A stretch of DNA of 64,000 nucleotides from Pedobacter ginsengisoli (GCF_002736205.1 NZ_CP024091.1:4337555-4401554); one strand, 5' to 3'; counted from the stretch's first letter, positions 43,105 to 52,722 are shown. Notes: generated by a model from the sequence alone, not told the origin. Translations and numbers: made by a program.

Positions 43105-44250
43105 ATGAGAAAGTATTTCTTAATATTATTTCTTTCTATTGCAGGATCGGCATTTTCGCAGGACCTTCACAATGCCCGTAGAACAGTAAACCAGCTCACC
43201 TCAAAAGCCCTTTGGGGAAGAGGGTACACTAATAATGGAATGGCTAAGGCAGCCAACTTTATTTGCTCAGCCTTTAAAGCTTACGGCCTCAGCCCTATGA
43301 GCGGAGCCGATTTTAAACAACCTTTCTCTTTCCCTGTTAATACCTTTCCCGGAAAAATGCTGGTTACCATTAACGGAAAAAAACTTAGCCCCGGTAAAGA
43401 TTATATAGTAATGCCCCAGAGCATTGGAAAAACGGCCAAAGGAAAGTTTGTACAAAAAGACAGTGTTACTTTTGCCGATACGGACCAGCGTATAATTACG
43501 GTACTTAAAGATAAACTTACCTGGTCTGTTGCCCCTCAGCAAGGTGATTTTACCGGTATTGAAATAAATAAAAACGCGATAAAAGGTATCCCTCTCAATT
43601 TTCAAATTAATATTGAAAATGCCTTTATCCCCGAATTTAACACCTCCAATATCTGTGGCATAGTAAAAGGCACCACAAAACCAGATTCACTTCTGGTTAT
43701 TACCGCTCACTATGATCATTTGGGTGGTATGGGCGGCAAAACTTATTTCCCCGGTGCCAATGACAACGCCAGTGGTATTTCATTTCTACTTTCTCTGGCA
43801 AAATACTACGCGGCCAATCCACAGCCTTACACAATGGCATTCATTTGCTTTGCAGGAGAAGAAGCAGGGTTACTTGGATCCAAATATTTTACAGACCACC
43901 CATTGCTTCCGCTTCAAAAAATCAGGTTTTTAGTTAATGTAGATATGGTTGGCACAGGCGAAACAGGCATTACAGTAGTAAACGCAACCATCCATCCAAA
44001 GGAGTTTTCCTTATTAAATCAACTCAACGATAAGAGCAAATACCTCCCAAAAATAAATCCAAGAGGCAAGGCCGCAAACAGCGACCACTACTTCTTCACA
44101 GAAAAAAACATACCTGCTTTCTTTATCTACACTACAGGTGGCATCAGCGCATATCATGACATTTATGACCGTCCTAAAACCCTTCCTTTAACAGAGTATC
44201 AGGATCTGTTTAAGCTTTTTATTGATTTCAATGCGGCATTAATGAAATAA
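43105..44250 (+). CDS. Secreted M28-family zinc aminopeptidase
   Basis: 381 residues with a signal peptide (MRKYFLILFLSIAGSAFSQ). All M28 zinc ligands are visible: ITAHYDHLG (His), GANDNASG (bridging Asp), FAGEEAGLLGS (catalytic Glu and ligand Glu), NVDMVG (Asp) and SAYHDIYDRP (last His). A PA-like insertion lies at about 60-190 before the catalytic core. It probably releases N-terminal residues from peptides in the periplasm. Start ATG 43105. Confidence 0.9.
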   Translation: MRKYFLILFLSIAGSAFSQDLHNARRTVNQLTSKALWGRGYTNNGMAKAANFICSAFKAYGLSPMSGADFKQPFSFPVNTFPGKMLVTINGKKLSPGKDYIVMPQSIGKTAKGKFVQKDSVTFADTDQRIITVLKDKLTWSVAPQQGDFTGIEINKNAIKGIPLNFQINIENAFIPEFNTSNICGIVKGTTKPDSLLVITAHYDHLGGMGGKTYFPGANDNASGISFLLSLAKYYAANPQPYTMAFICFAGEEAGLLGSKYFTDHPLLPLQKIRFLVNVDMVGTGETGITVVNATIHPKEFSLLNQLNDKSKYLPKINPRGKAANSDHYFFTEKNIPAFFIYTTGGISAYHDIYDRPKTLPLTEYQDLFKLFIDFNAALMK

Positions 44251-44330
44251 ATAAGCCCTATTTTTCATTTTATTGGCTTTACTTTAAACCAAATTCCTTT
44301 AATTTCGTTTTATAATAAAAACAACAACTT

Positions 44331-44636
44331 ATGTTCGATAAATTAATGGCAGCCCAACAGAAGGCTGATGAAATAAAGAAAAGATTAGATACAATCTCTG
44401 TTTTTGGAGAAGTTGAAGGTGGAGCTATTCGCGTAACTGCAACAGCAAACAAAGCGATCACGGCGGTCGAGATCAGCGATGAATTCCATAAACAGGCCGA
44501 TAAAGAAGAACTTGAAGAATTACTATTAACAGCCATTAACAAAGCCTTAACCCAAGCAGATCAGGTTAGTGCTACCGAAATGCAGGCCGCCACCAAAGAC
44601 ATGTTTGGCGGATTGGGCGGAATGTTTGGACAATAA
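44331..44636 (+). CDS. YbaB/EbfC nucleoid-associated protein
   Basis: 101 residues, dimeric DNA-binding protein of the YbaB/EbfC family. Visible are KLMAAQQKADEIKKRLDTISV (helix), GGAIRVTATANKAITAVEIS (central sheet), LEELLLTAINKALTQADQ (helix) and a Gly/Phe/Met-rich end (DMFGGLGGMFGQ). The usual recR/dnaX partners are absent here. The stop TAA shares one base with the ATG of the next gene (TAATG), implying coupled translation. Confidence 0.9.
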   Translation: MFDKLMAAQQKADEIKKRLDTISVFGEVEGGAIRVTATANKAITAVEISDEFHKQADKEELEELLLTAINKALTQADQVSATEMQAATKDMFGGLGGMFGQ

Positions 44637-45313
44637 TGAAATATACATATTATGGCCAATCCTGCTTCCTGATAGAGGCCGATGGCAAAAAGTTTCTTTT
44701 CGATCCTTTCATTACACATAACCCTCTTGCCGGGCATATTGATATAAAAAGCATTGAGGCCGATTATATCCTGGTAAGTCATGGGCATGCCGATCATATT
44801 GCCGATCTGGTAACAATTGCAAACCAAACCAATGCGCTTGTTATTGCAATTGCAGAGGTAGCAGACTGGGCGGGCAAGCAAGGCTTAAAGAATGTTCATG
44901 GAATGAACTTTGGAAGCCACAACTTTGATTTCGGAAAACTCAGAATGGTATGGGCTACACATTCAGCAGCACTGCCTGATGGAACCTGTGGCGGAAACCC
45001 CGCAGGCTACGTCCTGGAACTTGAAAACAAAACCATCTATTTTGCAGGAGACACTGCTTTAACTATGGAAATGAAGCTTCTTGCCGAGCTTTATAATCTT
45101 GATTATGCAATTCTGCCAATTGGTGGTAACTACACAATGGATGTTGATGATGCTATTATAGCTACAAAATATATTGATTGTAACACCGTAATTGGTGTAC
45201 ATTACAACAGTTTCCCGGTAATAGAAATTGACACACAGGAAGCCCTGGCTAAATTCAAAAGAGAAAACAAAGTACTCTTGTTGCCTGCAATAGGCGAAAC
45301 TATAGAGCTTTAA
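44636..45313 (+). CDS. MBL-fold metal-dependent hydrolase (UPF0173 type)
   Basis: 225-residue metallo-beta-lactamase-fold protein. MKYTYYGQSCFLIEADGKKF starts it, VSHGHADHIAD (about 49-59) is the metal-binding H-x-H-x-D-H motif, and later ligands are in WATHSAAL and IYFAGDTALTM. GVHYNSFPVIE supplies the last His. It matches the UPF0173 group of uncharacterised hydrolases. It overlaps ybaB by one base and is followed by a strong terminator. Confidence 0.88.
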   Translation: MKYTYYGQSCFLIEADGKKFLFDPFITHNPLAGHIDIKSIEADYILVSHGHADHIADLVTIANQTNALVIAIAEVADWAGKQGLKNVHGMNFGSHNFDFGKLRMVWATHSAALPDGTCGGNPAGYVLELENKTIYFAGDTALTMEMKLLAELYNLDYAILPIGGNYTMDVDDAIIATKYIDCNTVIGVHYNSFPVIEIDTQEALAKFKRENKVLLLPAIGETIEL

Positions 45314-45316
45314 TCT

Positions 45317-45357
45317 AAAAAAGGCCTCGTTGAAGTTTCGTCAATGAGGCCTTTTTT
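45317..45357. terminator. Terminator between the MBL hydrolase and polA
   Basis: AAAAAAGGCCTC and its complement, with an inner TTGA/TCAA pairing, loop AGTTTCG, flanked by A and T runs. It serves the convergent pair of genes in both directions. Confidence 0.8.
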
Positions 45358-45367
45358 TATTTAAAAA

Positions 45368-48181
45368 TTAATGCGCTTCCAGCCAGTTGTCTCCCTCACC
45401 AATTTCTACTTCAATTGGAACATTTGTTTTAATAGCGGTTTTCATTCTATGCGAAATGATCTTTTTCATTGCCTCAACTTCAGATCTTAGCACATCAAAA
45501 ACCAACTCATCATGCACCTGCATGGTCATTTTTGATTGAAGCCCCTGCTCCTGTATATCCTTATGAATATTAATCATTGCAACCTTAATCATATCTGCCG
45601 CCGAACCTTGTATAGGGGCATTTATGGCATTTCGCTCAGCAAAACCACGTACAGTCTGGTTAGCAGAATTAATGTCGCGTAAATACCTTCTTCTACCTAA
45701 AATAGTTTCAACAAAGCCGTTTTCACGGGCAAAATTCATCGTGTCAGACATGTATTTCTTAATCCCCGGATATTGCTCAAAATACTGCTCAATAATTGCA
45801 GCAGCCTCTTTACGAGGAATCCCCAGGTTTTGTGATAAGCCAAAAGCAGATTGTCCATAAATAATCCCAAAGTTCACTGCCTTAGCATTTCTTCGCTGAG
45901 TAGAATCAACCTCATCAATTGAAACCCCATATACCTTTGCTGCCGTTGCAGTATGAATATCGATGCCTTTATTAAAAGCATCCAGCATATTTTCTTCCTT
46001 ACTGATCTCAGCGATAATGCGAAGCTCTATCTGAGAATAATCCGCCGAAAGCAGAACATGATCAGCATCCCTTGCAATAAATGCCCTGCGTACCTCTCTG
46101 CCTCTTTCTGTACGGATAGGAATATTCTGTAGGTTCGGGTTATTAGAACTTAACCTTCCTGTTGCGGCAACAGCCTGATTATATGAAGTATGCACACGGC
46201 CTGTTTTAGGATTAACCAACAATGGCAATGCATCAACATAAGTAGATTTTAATTTTTGCAGCTGCCTGAAATCTAAAATATCCTGAACGATATCACTTTT
46301 ATGAGCAAGGGCCAATAACACATCCTCTCCGGTTTGGTACTGCCCTGTTTTTGTTTTCTTTGCTTTCGGGTCTAATTGCAGCTTATCAAAAAGAACCTCT
46401 CCCAATTGCTTTGGTGAGGCCAGGTTAAATTTAATACCACACTTGTCATAAACATTCTGTTCAAATTTTCTGATGTCCAGTTCCAGTTCCTTAGAATAGT
46501 TAATCAAGGTATCCATATCTATCCTAACCCCTTCCTTTTCAATATCTGCAAGCACATAAATCAAAGGGTTTTCTACCTCTGTGGCCAGCTGTTCTGCATT
46601 AAGCCGGGTAAGCATTGGCTCAAATACATTGGCAAGCTGTAAGGTTATGTCAGCATCTTCAGCTGCATAATCTACCACCTGCTCAACAGGCACATCACGC
46701 ATGTTTCCCTGCCCTTTTCCTTTGGCACCAATAAGTTTGGTTATCGAGATTGGTGAATAACTCAAGTAGTTTTCAGCCAGTACATCCATATTATGGCGCG
46801 TATCAGGATCAATTAAATAATGTGCTAACATGGTATCAAACAGCTTTCCTTTTACAGATACACCATACCATTTAAATACAAGCATGTCATATTTAATGTT
46901 CTGTCCAATTTTAACTATGTTTTCATTTTCAAGAACAGGTTTAAAATCATTAACAATCAATTGCGCCTCAGCATTGTCTGCAGGCACCGGAATATAGTAG
47001 CCCTCGCCCGGCTTAATACTAAACGAAATGCCCACAAGATCTGCAAGGTTCGCATCAGTACCCGTTGTTTCAGTGTCAAACGAAATACTTTCCTGCGTTA
47101 AAAGTAAATCAACAAGTTCTTTGCGTAACTGCGGAGTATCTATTAATTTATAATCATGTTCCGTATTTTCAATGGTCTTAGCTGCAACTACCTGCTCAAA
47201 TACTTCCGAAACAATAATTGTTGTTTTGGTCTTAACCTCAATCTGATCAACCACATTCCCAAAAAGATCAATCTGCTGCGACCCTCCGGTTTTACCTTCA
47301 TTTACGCTAAACCCTTCTCCAAAAACACGCTTACCAATTGTTCTGAATTCCAGTTCCGCAAATAAAGGCTCTAACAATTCTCTGCTTGGTTCCTCAAGTT
47401 CCAGGGCTTTTTCATCAAATGGAACTGGAACATCAAGTATAATTGTGGCCAACTTTTTTGAAATCATCCCCTGCTCGGCATACGTTTCCACATTTTCACG
47501 CTGCTTTCCTTTCAGCTCATGCGAATTGGCAATAATATTCTCTATAGAGCCATATTGCTTTATTAAAGCTTTTGCTGTTTTTTCTCCTATCCCCGGAATT
47601 CCCGGAATATTGTCAACCGCATCACCCCATAAACCAAGGATATCAATTACCTGTTTTACATTGTCAATCTCCCACTTGGCCAATACTTCCTTTACCCCCA
47701 TAATCTCCATCTCATTACCCATTCTGGCAGGCTTGTAAATAAAGATATTTTCAGATACCAGCTGCGCAAAATCCTTGTCAGGGGTCATACAGTATACCTG
47801 AAACCCTGCCTTTTCAGCCTCTTTGGCCAGTGTACCAATAATATCATCTGCTTCAAATCCATCCTTTGTAATTACCGGAATATTAAACCCTTCTATCAGT
47901 TTAAAAATATAAGGCAGTGCGGCCGATAGATCTTCCGGCATTGCCTCCCTATGTGCTTTATAGGCTTCAAAATCAGTATGCCTTTCGGTAGGCGCCTCGG
48001 TATCAAACACAACCGCTATATGAGTAGGTTTTTCCTTTTTAAGAACTTCCAGTAAAGTATTTGTAAAGCCCATAACAGCCGAGGTATTCACCCCTGTTGA
48101 GGTAAACCTGGGGTTTTTACTCAGCGCAAAATGAGCCCGGTAAATAAGCGCCATGCCATCAAGAAGGAAAAGTTTTTTCAT
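45368..48181 (-). CDS. polA: DNA polymerase I
   Basis: Repair and Okazaki-fragment polymerase. ATG 48181 (MKKLFLLDGMALIYRAHFAL) is preferred; the frame opens 5 codons earlier. The 5' nuclease domain covers about 1-290 (GFEADDIIGTLA). The 3'-5' exonuclease domain keeps its catalytic set (SFDTETTG, GQNIKYDM, YAAEDADITLQL), so proofreading should work, unlike Taq polymerase. The polymerase domain has motif A ADYSQIELRIIAE, motif B RRNAKAVNFGIIYGQSAFGL and motif C MQVHDELVFDV. Length about 937 matches family A enzymes. Confidence 0.97.
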   Translation of the reverse strand: MKKLFLLDGMALIYRAHFALSKNPRFTSTGVNTSAVMGFTNTLLEVLKKEKPTHIAVVFDTEAPTERHTDFEAYKAHREAMPEDLSAALPYIFKLIEGFNIPVITKDGFEADDIIGTLAKEAEKAGFQVYCMTPDKDFAQLVSENIFIYKPARMGNEMEIMGVKEVLAKWEIDNVKQVIDILGLWGDAVDNIPGIPGIGEKTAKALIKQYGSIENIIANSHELKGKQRENVETYAEQGMISKKLATIILDVPVPFDEKALELEEPSRELLEPLFAELEFRTIGKRVFGEGFSVNEGKTGGSQQIDLFGNVVDQIEVKTKTTIIVSEVFEQVVAAKTIENTEHDYKLIDTPQLRKELVDLLLTQESISFDTETTGTDANLADLVGISFSIKPGEGYYIPVPADNAEAQLIVNDFKPVLENENIVKIGQNIKYDMLVFKWYGVSVKGKLFDTMLAHYLIDPDTRHNMDVLAENYLSYSPISITKLIGAKGKGQGNMRDVPVEQVVDYAAEDADITLQLANVFEPMLTRLNAEQLATEVENPLIYVLADIEKEGVRIDMDTLINYSKELELDIRKFEQNVYDKCGIKFNLASPKQLGEVLFDKLQLDPKAKKTKTGQYQTGEDVLLALAHKSDIVQDILDFRQLQKLKSTYVDALPLLVNPKTGRVHTSYNQAVAATGRLSSNNPNLQNIPIRTERGREVRRAFIARDADHVLLSADYSQIELRIIAEISKEENMLDAFNKGIDIHTATAAKVYGVSIDEVDSTQRRNAKAVNFGIIYGQSAFGLSQNLGIPRKEAAAIIEQYFEQYPGIKKYMSDTMNFARENGFVETILGRRRYLRDINSANQTVRGFAERNAINAPIQGSAADMIKVAMINIHKDIQEQGLQSKMTMQVHDELVFDVLRSEVEAMKKIISHRMKTAIKTNVPIEVEIGEGDNWLEAH

Positions 48182-48296
48182 TGGTATCTGATTCATTTAA
48201 TGATCGTGAAAGCTTCTGCCTTCAACATTCTCAAAGTTAATAATAGAGATCGTAATAGATAACAAACACAAAAGAAATTCCGTTATTTGGATAATT

Positions 48297-48992
48297 ATGA
48301 AAAGAGCAATTAAAACTTTCGGTTTATTAACAATGCTTTTGGTAATGGCATTACACTCATCTGCACAGGATGCAGTAGTTATTGCTTCGGGCGATTTTGT
48401 GAGAGGAACCATACAGGGCACTGATTTTTCGACCGTTATCCTTAAAAACGACGACGAGACGCTTTCTCAATACAAAGCCAGCGACATTAAAGAGTTTTTA
48501 TGGAATGGCGAAACCTATGTAAGTAAACCCATAGTAATTAAAAAGAAAATGGAGCACCGCTTTTTCAAAATTATAGAACAGGGTGCAGTAAACTTATATG
48601 CAATTGGTGGTACCACCAGTATTGAACAACCTCAGCCAAAAAGAGCACGCATCAGGCCTTCTGTTGGCATTGGCACAGGAACCGGAGGTTTTGGAGGCGT
48701 AGGTGGAGGTGTTGGCATCTCGTTTGGAGGAGGCCGAAGAAATGATGCCGAACCAGCTAATCGTAACTTGCCAACGGCTTATTTTATAGAAAAGTATGGC
48801 ACAGGACCAATGCAGGAAATACCTGCCGATGGGGGCAACTCATCAAACAAAACACAAATGATTAAAAGTATTTTGCTTCAAAAACTTACTAATGATGAGG
48901 ACCTTGCCGAACGGATAATGGCAACTGAAACTTTTGATGCTAAACTTATAAAAGCTTTTGTTGCAGCTTATAATGATATGCAGAAAAAATAG
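48297..48992 (+). CDS. Hypothetical exported protein with Gly-rich segment
   Basis: 231 residues with a signal peptide (LLTMLLVMALHSSAQ, cleavage near 24). A small beta-rich part follows (ASGDFVRGTIQGTDFSTVIL, then ASDIKEFLWNGETYVSKPI), like proteins that carry a short conserved export-associated domain. A Gly-rich run with VGIGTGTGGFGGVGGG lies at about 120-145, and a C-terminal helical region at about 175-231. No family is recognised. It is divergent from polA and convergent with tag, whose stop is adjacent. Confidence 0.55.
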   Translation: MKRAIKTFGLLTMLLVMALHSSAQDAVVIASGDFVRGTIQGTDFSTVILKNDDETLSQYKASDIKEFLWNGETYVSKPIVIKKKMEHRFFKIIEQGAVNLYAIGGTTSIEQPQPKRARIRPSVGIGTGTGGFGGVGGGVGISFGGGRRNDAEPANRNLPTAYFIEKYGTGPMQEIPADGGNSSNKTQMIKSILLQKLTNDEDLAERIMATETFDAKLIKAFVAAYNDMQKK

Positions 48993-49553
48993 CTATCTGC
49001 TTATACAACCCTCAACATGATCATTTACCATACCTGTAGCCTGCATATGGGCATAACAGATTGTGGTGCCAAAAAATTTGAAGCCTCTCTTTTTCATATC
49101 CTTGCTTATCCTGTCTGATATTTCTGTTCTCGGTGGCACATCCCCTAAGGATCTAACCTTATTCAAAATGGGTTTTTTATCAGGCAAAAAGCCCCACATA
49201 TAATCTGCAAATGAGCCAAATTCCTTTTGTATCGCTATAAAAAGTTTTGCGTTGTTTATGGCTGCATTAACCTTTAACCGGTTTCTAATAATTCCGGCAT
49301 CATTAATTAGCCTTTCCACATCAGCATCTGTAAAGGCCGCAACTTTTTCTACATCAAAGTTAGCAAAGGCCTGCCTGTAGCCATCCCTTCTCCTTAAAAT
49401 AGTGATCCAGCTTAAGCCAGCCTGAGCTCCTTCAAGAATCAGAAATTCGAATAATATCTTATCATCATAAACCGGCTTACCCCATTCTTCATCATGATAT
49501 TTTACATACAAAGGATCGGTTCCGCACCAACCACATCTAACTATTTCTACCAT
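48993..49553 (-). CDS. tag: DNA-3-methyladenine glycosylase I
   Basis: Excises 3-methyladenine from alkylated DNA. 186 residues: RCGWCGTDPLYVKYHDEEWG at the N terminus contains the Cys and His of the Tag zinc site, FLILEGAQAGLSWITILRRR follows, and the second zinc pair is in MVNDHVEGC near the end. LINDAGIIRNRLKV is the base-pocket helix. It lies 9 bases downstream of an alkyltransferase-like gene on the same strand, forming a small alkylation-repair unit. Confidence 0.94.
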   Translation of the reverse strand: MVEIVRCGWCGTDPLYVKYHDEEWGKPVYDDKILFEFLILEGAQAGLSWITILRRRDGYRQAFANFDVEKVAAFTDADVERLINDAGIIRNRLKVNAAINNAKLFIAIQKEFGSFADYMWGFLPDKKPILNKVRSLGDVPPRTEISDRISKDMKKRGFKFFGTTICYAHMQATGMVNDHVEGCISR

Positions 49554-49562
49554 ATTTCAATC

Positions 49563-49889
49563 TTACAATTCAACCAAAGGATCCCAGAAATGCTGTTTAA
49601 AATTCTGAATCTTGTCATTTTTAACTACCACACCCTCCTGCTCCAGCAGTTCCTGCATCAGGTTGGGTTCTGCAAAGTGGAATTTACCAGTTAGTAAGCC
49701 TGTACTGTTAACTACCCTATGGGCAGGTATTGCCGGATACGCAAGGCTCGCATTACTCATGGCATAGCCTACCATCCTGGCCGAACCACCGGCTCCAAGG
49801 CTCTTGGCTATTGCTCCATACGAGGTTACCCGTCCTTTGGGTATTAATCTTACCAGTTCAAAAACCTGGTCATAAAATGACTGCTCCAT
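49563..49889 (-). CDS. Alkyltransferase-like protein (MGMT C-terminal fold, Ala in place of Cys)
   Basis: 108-residue DNA-binding protein of the O6-alkylguanine-DNA alkyltransferase fold. FELVRLIPKGRVTSYGAIAK and GGSARMVGYAMSN form the helix-turn-helix and arginine-finger region. The active site of true MGMT is PCHRV; here it reads PAHRV (about residue 56), so the methyl-accepting cysteine is missing. Such alkyltransferase-like proteins bind O6-alkylguanine and hand it to nucleotide excision repair. It is probably cotranscribed with tag. Confidence 0.9.
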   Translation of the reverse strand: MEQSFYDQVFELVRLIPKGRVTSYGAIAKSLGAGGSARMVGYAMSNASLAYPAIPAHRVVNSTGLLTGKFHFAEPNLMQELLEQEGVVVKNDKIQNFKQHFWDPLVEL

Positions 49890-49915
49890 GTAATCAATTT
49901 ATATCCTGCCCTTAA

Positions 49916-50566
49916 TTATTCAAATGAGAACTGGATGTAATTTATATTCTTGTCGTGCTTCAGATAAATCCTTTCATAATGCGTTTTTATAGCTAAAACA
50001 GCATCTGCGAATTCCGATTTATACAATTGATCTGTACTTTTATGGCAAATCAATCCCAGCTCTTGAACTTTCTCAACAGTATAAAGATACAAACCGTCGT
50101 TATCAGTTTTCAGGTTAATTTTACCACCTGGCTTTAAAAAAGTCCTGTATTTATCTAAAAATCCCGGAAATGTTAAGCGCTTTTTTTCACGGCTATCTTG
50201 TGGTTGTGGGTCCGGAAAGGTTATCCATATCTCATCAACTTCATGCTCACCAAAAAACTCTATAATATCTTCAATCTGAATCCTTAAAAAAGCGAGGTTA
50301 GCAATCCCTTCATCCATACCCGTACGGGCTCCGCGCCAAATCCTGTTTCCTTTAAGGTCAACACCAATAAAGTTTTTATCTGGAAACATCTTAGCCAGTC
50401 CTACAGAGTATTCGCCCTTGCCACATGCAAGTTCTAAAACAACCGGATTGTTATTTTTAAAATGCTGAGCGGCCCATTTACCTTTTAATTCTTTACCGGC
50501 ATCAAGCTGATAAACATTAGGAAAGGTATCTATTTCTGCAAATTTTCTTAACTTATCTTTACCCAC
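49916..50566 (-). CDS. trmB: tRNA (guanine-N7-)-methyltransferase
   Basis: Makes 7-methylguanosine at position 46 of tRNA. 216 residues. The SAM motif is LELACGKGEYSVGLA (about 43-57), and IGVDLKGNRIWRGA and WITFPDPQPQDSREKKRL are the TrmB signature. KINLKTDNDGLYLYT supplies the catalytic Asp/Thr-Asp region. It precedes the alkyltransferase-like gene by 26 bases in the same direction. Confidence 0.95.
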   Translation of the reverse strand: MGKDKLRKFAEIDTFPNVYQLDAGKELKGKWAAQHFKNNNPVVLELACGKGEYSVGLAKMFPDKNFIGVDLKGNRIWRGARTGMDEGIANLAFLRIQIEDIIEFFGEHEVDEIWITFPDPQPQDSREKKRLTFPGFLDKYRTFLKPGGKINLKTDNDGLYLYTVEKVQELGLICHKSTDQLYKSEFADAVLAIKTHYERIYLKHDKNINYIQFSFE

Positions 50567-50709
50567 TACTAAAATTATTTTTATGCAAACTTAAGCAATT
50601 AGTTATTTCATTCAATGACAGATTATTTATAAGCTATCACCCTTAATCACTATGTATCTAAATACTACCTGCTAAATACCAACCACTATTCCCTTCCCTA
50701 ACTATTTCG

Positions 50710-50717
50710 TACTTTTG
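50710..50717 (+). promoter_or_regulatory. Promoter -7 box for fcl
   Basis: TACTTTTG fits TAnnTTTG and ends 20 bases before the TTG start of fcl (50738). A matching upstream TTG is not obvious. Confidence 0.4.
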
Positions 50718-50737
50718 TATTAATCATTAAAAGCACA

Positions 50738-51667
50738 TTGGAAAAGAACGCAAAAATATATGTAGCTGGTCACCGTGGTATGGTTGGCTCAGCAATTTAC
50801 CGCAAATTAGTTAACGAAGGTTTTACCAATCTGATCACCAGAACTTCAGCCGAATTAGATTTACGCAATCAGCAAGCTGTAACTGATTTTTTTGAAACCG
50901 AAAAACCAGAGTATGTATTCCTGGCAGCGGCAAAAGTAGGTGGCATAATTGCCAATAACACTTACCGGGCCGATTTCCTTTACGAGAACCTTTGCATCCA
51001 AAACAATGTTATTCATGAATCCTATAAAACAGGCGTAAAAAAGCTGATGTTTTTAGGTTCAAGCTGCATCTATCCTAAACTTGCACCGCAACCCTTAAAA
51101 GAAGACTATCTGCTTACAGGCCTGCTCGAAGAAACCAACGAACCTTATGCCATTGCAAAAATAGCAGGCATAAAAATGGCCGATGCTTACCGCTCCCAAT
51201 ATGGCTGCGATTTTATCTCTGTAATGCCAACCAATCTATACGGCTATAACGACAACTATCATCCGCAAAATTCACATGTGCTTCCTGCTTTAATTCGTAA
51301 ATTTCACGAGGCAAAAGTTAGCGGAGCTACAGAAGTTAACATATGGGGTTCTGGTTCTCCAATGCGCGAATTTTTATTTGCCGATGACCTAGCTGATGCC
51401 TGTTATTTTTTAATGCAGGAATATAACGAACCCGGATTTGTAAATATTGGAACCGGAAAAGACCTCATGATAAAAGACCTTGCACTATTAATTAAACGAA
51501 TTGTTGGCTTTGAGGGCGAATTAACTTTCGACAACAGTAAACCAGACGGAACACCCCGCAAATTAATGGATGTATCTAAACTACATTCACTGGGCTGGAA
51601 ACATAAAATAGAGCTCGAAGAAGGAATTAAATTGGCTTATCAGGATTTTTTAGCTAAGCATAGTTAA
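50738..51667 (+). CDS. fcl: GDP-L-fucose synthase
   Basis: Epimerase/reductase converting GDP-4-keto-6-deoxy-mannose to GDP-L-fucose. 309 residues of the short-chain dehydrogenase fold: NADP motif YVAGHRGMVGSAIYRKL, the active-site Tyr/Lys pair in EPYAIAKIAGIKMADAY, SSCIYPKLAPQPLKEDYL and PTNLYGYNDNYHP typical of Fcl. The start appears to be TTG (50738), giving EKNAKIYVAGHRG. The usual partner gmd (GDP-mannose dehydratase) is not in the window. Confidence 0.93.
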   Translation: MEKNAKIYVAGHRGMVGSAIYRKLVNEGFTNLITRTSAELDLRNQQAVTDFFETEKPEYVFLAAAKVGGIIANNTYRADFLYENLCIQNNVIHESYKTGVKKLMFLGSSCIYPKLAPQPLKEDYLLTGLLEETNEPYAIAKIAGIKMADAYRSQYGCDFISVMPTNLYGYNDNYHPQNSHVLPALIRKFHEAKVSGATEVNIWGSGSPMREFLFADDLADACYFLMQEYNEPGFVNIGTGKDLMIKDLALLIKRIVGFEGELTFDNSKPDGTPRKLMDVSKLHSLGWKHKIELEEGIKLAYQDFLAKHS

Positions 51668-51705
51668 AATTGATATATTTGCTAAAGAGAATAAACTTTA
51701 GCTAT

Positions 51706-52638
51706 ATGACCTTAGTTCAACTGGAATACATAGTAGCGGTAGATACTTACAGAAGTTTTGTAGGCGCTGCCGAAAAGTGTTTTGTTACCCAGCCTACCCT
51801 TAGTATGCAGGTGCAAAAGCTTGAAGAAATGCTGAATGTAAAAATATTTGACCGAAGTAAACAGCCCATAATTCCGACAGAAATAGGTGCTCAGATTATT
51901 GAGCAGGCGCGCTTTGTTCTTCAGGAAAGTCAAAAAATCAGAGAGATTATCAGCAGTCAGCAACAAGATGTTGTTGGCGAACTTAAGGTCGGCATTATAC
52001 CCACAGTTGCACCTTACCTTTTACCAAAGGTGATTGCGGCAATGATGGAAAAGTACCCCGAATTAAAACTCCTGATCTGGGAATATACCACTGAAGATAT
52101 CATCCATCATTTAAAAACAGGAATATTGGATTGCGGAATTCTTGCCACCCCACTGGGAGACAATTCAGTAGAAGAGGCGCCGCTGTATTATGAAAACTTT
52201 GTTACCTACATCAGCAAAAACAGCAAACTATATAAAAAGAAAGCAATAGATGCCGATGATCTTGAGGATGAAAACATCTGGTTATTAAATGAGGGGCATT
52301 GCATGCGATCACAAGTGTTAAACATATGCCGTTCAACCAAGCAAAACCGCTTACAAGGCTTAACCTATAACACAGGTAGCGTTGAAACCCTTATCCGTAT
52401 GGTTGATATGAATAATGGTGCTACGCTGCTCCCTGAGCTTGCACTTGAAGAATTAAGTAACAAGCAAATGAGTAAAGTAAGGCATTTCAAATCCCCTGAA
52501 CCTGTTCGCGAAATCAGCCTGGTTACCCATAAAAACTTCATCAAAAAAAGAATGTTGAATGCGCTGAAAGAAGAGATCCTGACCGTTATCCCAAAAACGA
52601 TGCGCCAGAAAAAGAAAAAGGATGTTGTAGGAATATAA
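51706..52638 (+). CDS. oxyR: OxyR-type LysR-family peroxide sensor
   Basis: 310-residue LysR regulator. I take ATG 51706 (MTLVQLEYIVAVDTYRSF), since the longer frame adds a non-homologous tail. The helix-turn-helix is at about 18-60 (VTQPTLSMQVQKLEEML). The effector domain carries the peroxide-sensing cysteine pair in GHCMRSQVLNIC (about residues 198-209), matching Cys199 and Cys208 of E. coli OxyR. It is convergent with a superoxide dismutase gene across a terminator, and likely controls peroxide defence. Confidence 0.92.
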   Translation: MTLVQLEYIVAVDTYRSFVGAAEKCFVTQPTLSMQVQKLEEMLNVKIFDRSKQPIIPTEIGAQIIEQARFVLQESQKIREIISSQQQDVVGELKVGIIPTVAPYLLPKVIAAMMEKYPELKLLIWEYTTEDIIHHLKTGILDCGILATPLGDNSVEEAPLYYENFVTYISKNSKLYKKKAIDADDLEDENIWLLNEGHCMRSQVLNICRSTKQNRLQGLTYNTGSVETLIRMVDMNNGATLLPELALEELSNKQMSKVRHFKSPEPVREISLVTHKNFIKKRMLNALKEEILTVIPKTMRQKKKKDVVGI

Positions 52639-52660
52639 AAATTTAATAAGTCGATATAAA

Positions 52661-52692
52661 CAAATGGGCGTTGAAATATCAACGCCCATTTG
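52661..52692. terminator. Bidirectional terminator between oxyR and the superoxide dismutase gene
   Basis: CAAATGGGCGTTGA and its complement, 14-bp stem with a 4-base loop, between two convergent genes. Confidence 0.75.
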
Positions 52693-52722
52693 TTTATATA
52701 TCTCTTTAAAACAGTATGCTAA

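Noticed and set aside
52365..52689. Minus-strand frames at the 3' end of oxyR
   Set aside because: They are antisense to a well-supported LysR gene and run into its terminator.
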